Origin: Sphagnum compactum
Lineage: Eukaryota > Bryophyta > Sphagnopsida > Sphagnales
Length of the DNA: 64,000 bases
Direction: 5' to 3'
NCBI GenBank assembly: GCA_965153455.1
Contig: OZ234499.1
Span: 16,612,271 to 16,676,270 of the forward strand
This document shows positions 58,912-64,000 of this stretch, one piece after another. A model generated the notes under the pieces. That model did no database searches and was not told where the DNA came from. It worked only from the letters and a program-made list of their open reading frames with translations. The stretch's first letter is position 1. Every line of letters starts with the position of its first letter. The position numbers and the translations under genes were made by a program.

Positions 58912-61900
58912 AAGAGGACAATGCATGATTTCAACAGAATGAAAATTAATGAATGAAATCTTTGAATTTTAGATATTTTTGGCACGGATGGAATTAGTTT
59001 GTAAGTACTTAAAACACCATATATACATGTACATTTTCTTGTAGCTGCAAAGTTCTACATGAACTGATGATATTGCAGCTCCTTTTGGATCATGTGCACA
59101 CATTTCTTTTCAGACGTATTAGTGTTAATTTGGGGTGTACATACTTATATGTGGTAACATTAAACCTCATGTTATACAATATGTCCAACTCCATTCATGG
59201 CTGCAGTTTCATGACAAAGTATAACCTGGCACAAATCTAGAGACTGTAGTATGAGATTCTGTTATATGTTCTTCAAAACTTCCCCACACAAATTACTTTG
59301 AAGATTAAACGAGTTTGAGAAAAGCTTGGAGTGAAGTATGTCCACCTAAAAACCTATGTTCAAATGGTGCTTGTGTACAGAAACTAGACACTTCCAGTGC
59401 TCTTTTCAATGGGTTCTTAGGTGTTCATGGGCTCAAGAAGATTTAGAGTTTCTCATAGGAGTTTATGGTAACTCTTCTCAGAGTTTTTAGGTGTTCATGG
59501 GCTCAAGCAAAAGAGATTCTCATTGGAAAATGGTAACTCTTTTTGAGCTTCTCAGGTGTTCATGCCAGGCTCAAAAAAATCTAAGAGTTTCTTGAGAACA
59601 TGGTGACTAATGAAAATTAAACTCGTATCCTCTGGGGTAGTTTAATTTGCAAATTATTTGCAGGAGTATTTGATTTTTTGGTGGTGAATTTTCACTGTAA
59701 ATTGATTTATTTTTTAATTTTAAAGTTGGAATAATTTATTTACTCAGCAGACTATTGCCAGTTTTGCAAACTCAAAAAACTTGTGGAAAAAAATACTGAA
59801 AGGTTGGCGACATCAGAAGTGGGTTTGAAGAGATTTTTGAGGATTTCCAATAATTGTTTACCAAATATGAAGATACTTGTAAGTTGATGTAATATGTATG
59901 CCTAGGGAAGGCATGGTCGCCAGGGGCCCCTAATTTTAGGGTCATACCTTCAAGGGCACATGACGTGCCAGAAAATTGGAGGACGTCCTTTGGAGCAAGC
60001 ATTCCCACATAAAGTAGAAAAGGTTTTTTATTTGAATGGCAGAAGGTCCCTTCCATTGATGACAGCATCTTCTGCGTGTGAGAGGTGCTGTCAAACACAA
60101 ACAAGAAAACCTTGGAGTGCCTTATCCAGGTCAAGAAAGTTCGAGACTGAGCTGAGGCAACAAAAAATGAAATAATAGAACCTAATGTCAAGGACTTTTG
60201 AGAACCTGGAACAGGCCTGAAAAATTCTGCTTGCAAATTGTTCAACCCATGATAGAAATTGTCACTTGTTCTCTGCATCTAACCTATTTAATTATTTCTT
60301 CTAAGAAAGAGATGGCAAAATAAAATTTGATACTCACTCAAGAGTTTACAGAGTAGAATTTTACAAAAGTTCCTATTGAACATTGCAGGTCAAGAAAATG
60401 TGCCAATCTTTTGTCATTTTTGTATGGTGGTGTTGAAAACATAGAAAAACTTGTCACTACATCAAAGCATGGCATATACGACTACATTCACGATTGAGTT
60501 TGTAGTCACAAGTGTCACAAATAACTACATGACTAGTTAGGAAATACGTGAATAGCTCATTTATTCTTCAGTCATTTTTTTCCTCAGACATAAATTTTAT
60601 TCATGATCCTAATCATAATCATATAAGTCATATGGTTCTATTTTGATCGTTCATCCTCGCTCATCAGATTAACATTATATATATAGATATATGTAACGTA
60701 GCCATTCATCACATTACATTTGTCCATGTGATATGGTGCCACACAATGTTAAAATCTAAGCTAGCTAGGGTCAAAACATAGGTTAGGTAGGAACTTAGGT
60801 GGCATAGTGCAAACACCTCAATCTAGATTAATCACATTAATTATCTAGCTTCGACTATGGTAGATAGGTTGCCCAAAGAAAAAAATTGAATTCTTCACCA
60901 CCACATTGAATTGAAGGCAAATTCTTTGCAAAAAGATCCCATTGGAGTTAAAATTAAAAAATACAAAGTGGCCAGAGTCTGAAGGGGGGAAGGAAGGCCC
61001 ACATTAGGAACAAAATTGGGAGACCTATGGTGACAACACCATAAATTTTTTAGCAGGGAGCTAACTAAAAGCCTAACCACAGAGGCCACGCAAGCTACGT
61101 TGGTAGGGCCCTTGGTAAATGGAAAGCAACTTGTATAGATCTATTTTGGAGGGCCCGTAATGGGCAGGGGGATTTCAAGGTTCACTATAGCGTAATATTG
61201 AGCTCTTGGTCAAAAGGAAGCTTAGTGTCAACACACTCTAGTTCCTCCTAGGAGTCACATGTTTCTTGAGAATTGCCCTTGGAGCTGTTGAGGCTTTCCT
61301 TCCGAGAGCTAAGAATACATTACCCTAAGGTCAGTTTCGTCATTAAATAATCCTCAAAATAGTGAAATGAAATTTTGTGAAAATATGAAGCTGACATGTT
61401 GAATATCATCATAATTATCATAGGCTACACTCTGAATAATTTCACTTCTCATATCACAATACTATAGTAGTCGATGGAAAAAATAGTAATTTCAAAATTA
61501 GAAAATGAATTTGTTTTTTGAAAAAGATTAATTGTTCGTTTTGTCAATGTGGAAACTGACTCTAGGCTACTGTAGGCATAGTGACACTAGCTTTGCCGTG
61601 CTTGATGTATCTTTGAAGCGGATTGTGAAAAGTTCATGTTGAAGGTTAGCAATGGTCTTCCTAATGGTGAGTTTGGGCACATTGAGAGGGTTTTTTTAGA
61701 GTGATTAGTGGTCCATGTGCTGATGCTATGGCTCTAGAGCAACATTGGAGTGCATTTGGCAAGCAAAGGGACTTGTGTTTGCGATCTAGAAACTATGGCA
61801 GCAGCCGCAGGTGCCTCTTCTCCTTTTAAAGATTGATGGCAGAAGGAGCTAGATCCTAGTGCAGGAGGTTGAACATCATATTCATTAGAACTTGCTTACC

Positions 61901-62744
61901 TTTGTTGGTGAGTTTCTTGAAGTGGGGAAGCCTGTTGAGCTTTTGGAGAGGCAGTGCATATTTGAGATGGAACAAATGGAAGACTAGCCGCAGGATGTAA
62001 TGGTAAAGTTTTCCCACATTACTTGGTCTTGTTGTGCTGCTATGTTGTATAGCTTTTGCTGTTGGAATGTTATGGTATTTACCCCTTTGTTGTTCCACCC
62101 TTTGCTAATCCCGTCATTTATTTCTCTAAATAGACTATTTATGGTTGCTTAAAGTATTTATGTGTTGTGTGTCCTTCAGTCAGAGCTCAAATCTGTGCTT
62201 GATGGAGTAGAATATGTGAATAGGCAAAGTTGTTATTGTGGCCAAATGTTAAGGCAAAAAATGGTTGGAGGAATGAGACATTTTATGGTTCCATTTACGA
62301 CAACTGAAAAGACATTTCCATGTGTCCATATTGATGTAAGTTTTACTTCCTGCTCCTTTGCTTTAAAATTCTAGATTTTTATGATTAAAAGGATAAAGAC
62401 ATGTGGTTCTCTTTATGAAAGAATATGTTAAAACTCATAATAAAATTGAAAACATTTGGGGTGAAAGTTCCAATAACAAAAAAAACATGTTTAATTTTAA
62501 TAATGTTCAGAAGCATTATCAACAAGTGCTTTGTGTATGATAAAGGATTGTAATAACATACTAAAATGGTTTCAATGAAATTTCAAGTTCATGAGTTAAA
62601 AAAACACAATTCTTGAATATGGATAATTATTTCATTAAATATAATAAATGGTTGTTTTACAAAATAATGCAAGTATGGTTTCCATTCCAGTCAACAAATG
62701 TTTTTTATTCTTTTTATTGTGATTGCACCTTAAAGGCTATTGAG
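58912..62744. other. 3' flank of SPX gene B, no second gene recognised
   Basis: Mirrors 23896-27640, including the ~67-bp repeat (59410-59575). About 95 bp at 61591-61686 is present here but absent from copy A; the surrounding sequence gives no conserved frame. Confidence 0.5.
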
Positions 62745-63455
62745 GGGTTCTTTGGATTATGTAGGTTATTTCAAGAGGCTACCTAAGGGCTATCTAAGCT
62801 ATCTAAGGCCTACTTAGGGACTATTCAATCCACCTAAGGGTGACATATGGGCTCTTCAAGCTACTAGATGTTTATTTCAGGGTTGCTTTAGGCTACCTAA
62901 AGATTACATATAGACTAGCTAAGCTACCTAGGGACTATGTATATTAGGCTAGTTAGGCTACTTAAGTTATGTAAGCTACTTAAGGACTACATATGGGTTA
63001 CTTAGGCTACCAAAAAGGCCCATTTAAAAACTATTTAGGCTATGTAGGCTATCGAAGGGCATACCTTAAGGTTGCTTAATCTATGTAAACTATCTAAGAG
63101 CTACATAGGGGCTACCTACGTCCAACATAGGCCTATCTAGGGGGTCACCTAAGGGCTATTTTAAGTTACCATGTGGTCATAGGCCAACCTAGGGCTACTT
63201 AAGTTACTTAGGGTATTTAGGTACCTAAAGGCTACTTAATGTATTTAGGCTACCGAGGGCCCACCTCAAGTTTATGTGGGGGTCACTTAGGCTACTTAGG
63301 AGTTCTATAGGGCTATTGAAGGGTTACCTAAACTATGTAGGGTTTACATAGGCCTACCTAAGGGGATACTTAAGTTACTTAGTGGTTATTTTTGGTTAGG
63401 GGTTATTTGGTCCTACTTAAGGTCTACATAAGCCCAATTAGTAGGGGTTTACATA
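62745..63455 (+). repeat. Low-complexity ggctacctaagg tract, copy B
   Basis: Counterpart of 27640-28410, shorter by several internal deletions. Confidence 0.8.
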
Positions 63456-64000
63456 AGCTACATATTATAACAAAACAATATCATTTTTTAAATTCAAAAA
63501 TTCAAAAAAAAAATTATATTGTGCATTAATTATATGGTAAAACCATCCTTGGGTGGTACCACTAAGAACCACGTCACCAAAATTCATGGAAAGGTGGATC
63601 TAAATTAATTTAATTTAATTTTTAAAATATTTAAATTGTGATTTTTACTATTAACTTGTGCCACATGGGCTTTGTATTTCTCACCTATTTATACATTATG
63701 AAAAAATTGTAAGCACTTATATAAGCTACACAAGTAAGATATTTGTGTTCCTAAAATGTTTTTGACATGTGTTTTTGAGATTCTTAACCCCTTATTATTA
63801 AGTACACCATTGTAATATATATATATACTATTAATTATACTCACTAGGGTATGGTCCAAATTGTTGATTGAAACTAAAAAATGAAAATTATTACAAATTT
63901 GTAAACATGAATGCAATGGCCATACAAGACTTCATAGTTTCGACCTTCAAAAATTGCTCAAAATTTTATGATTATTTCAATCCACTATTTATTAATCAAA

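Larger units (their letters stand above)
53743..64000 (+). repeat. Segmental duplication, copy B (runs off the window)
   Basis: Direct-orientation copy of 18625-28979, about 35 kb away. At its left edge the sequence switches within a few bases from a phospholipase D-derived block (also found at 47805-48630) to the SPX block. The switch is at a tagtgat stretch that both parents share approximately. This looks like a microhomology-type junction. The copy is still homologous at base 64000. Confidence 0.95.

Noticed and set aside
1-64000. CRISPR arrays, bacterial operons, viral or prophage genes
   Set aside because: No regular spacer-repeat arrays or prokaryotic gene organisation; spliced genes and MITEs show a plant nuclear context.

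Overview
The window is nuclear DNA from a land plant with a large, AT-rich, gene-poor genome. The evidence is three SPX-domain genes with small spliceosomal introns, a seven-exon SDS22-type leucine-rich-repeat gene, remains of a plant C2-type phospholipase D, several non-autonomous DNA transposons and long non-coding stretches. The species cannot be read directly. The low gene density and the unusual SPX proteins would fit a non-flowering plant (lycophyte, fern or similar), but that is inference.

Layout. 1-1960: intergenic, with a dispersed repeat and a 5' fragment of U2 snRNA. 1962-5082 (-): a complete SDS22/PP1 regulatory subunit gene, all seven exons joined in phase. 5200-18600: gene desert with a 43-bp minisatellite, two decayed gene remnants, a possible retroelement RNase H scrap and an 800-bp inverted-repeat element. 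18625-28979: copy A of a segmental duplication carrying SPX gene A (+). 28980-33330: mostly non-coding, with a few exon-like unrecognised reading frames. 33333-34434 (-): a compact, divergent third SPX gene. 34500-45850: desert with low-complexity blocks. 45850-48100: a phospholipase D pseudogene whose second HKD exon is inverted. 48350-53740: several small DNA transposons and a second, partial copy of the phospholipase D block. 53743-64000: copy B of the segmental duplication carrying SPX gene B (+), still homologous to copy A at the window edge.

How the genes relate. The three SPX genes form a local cluster with the same architecture: intron 1 in phase 0 after the central helix, intron 2 in phase 1 after the Asn-Tyr of the NYxG-type motif. 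SPX domains sense inositol (pyro)phosphates and report phosphate status. Genes A and B keep the lysine cluster of the last core helix but carry a ~280-residue acidic insertion with 19-residue tandem repeats inside the domain. The middle gene has no such insertion but has lost those lysines. The two segmental copies differ in repeat number, in a 4-bp hairpin-loop inversion that changes two residues of a core helix, and in many amino-acid replacements.

The phospholipase D remnants and their partial copy provide natural empty sites. These prove a 713-bp hAT-like insertion with an 8-bp target duplication and a 200-bp Harbinger-like insertion with a TAA duplication.
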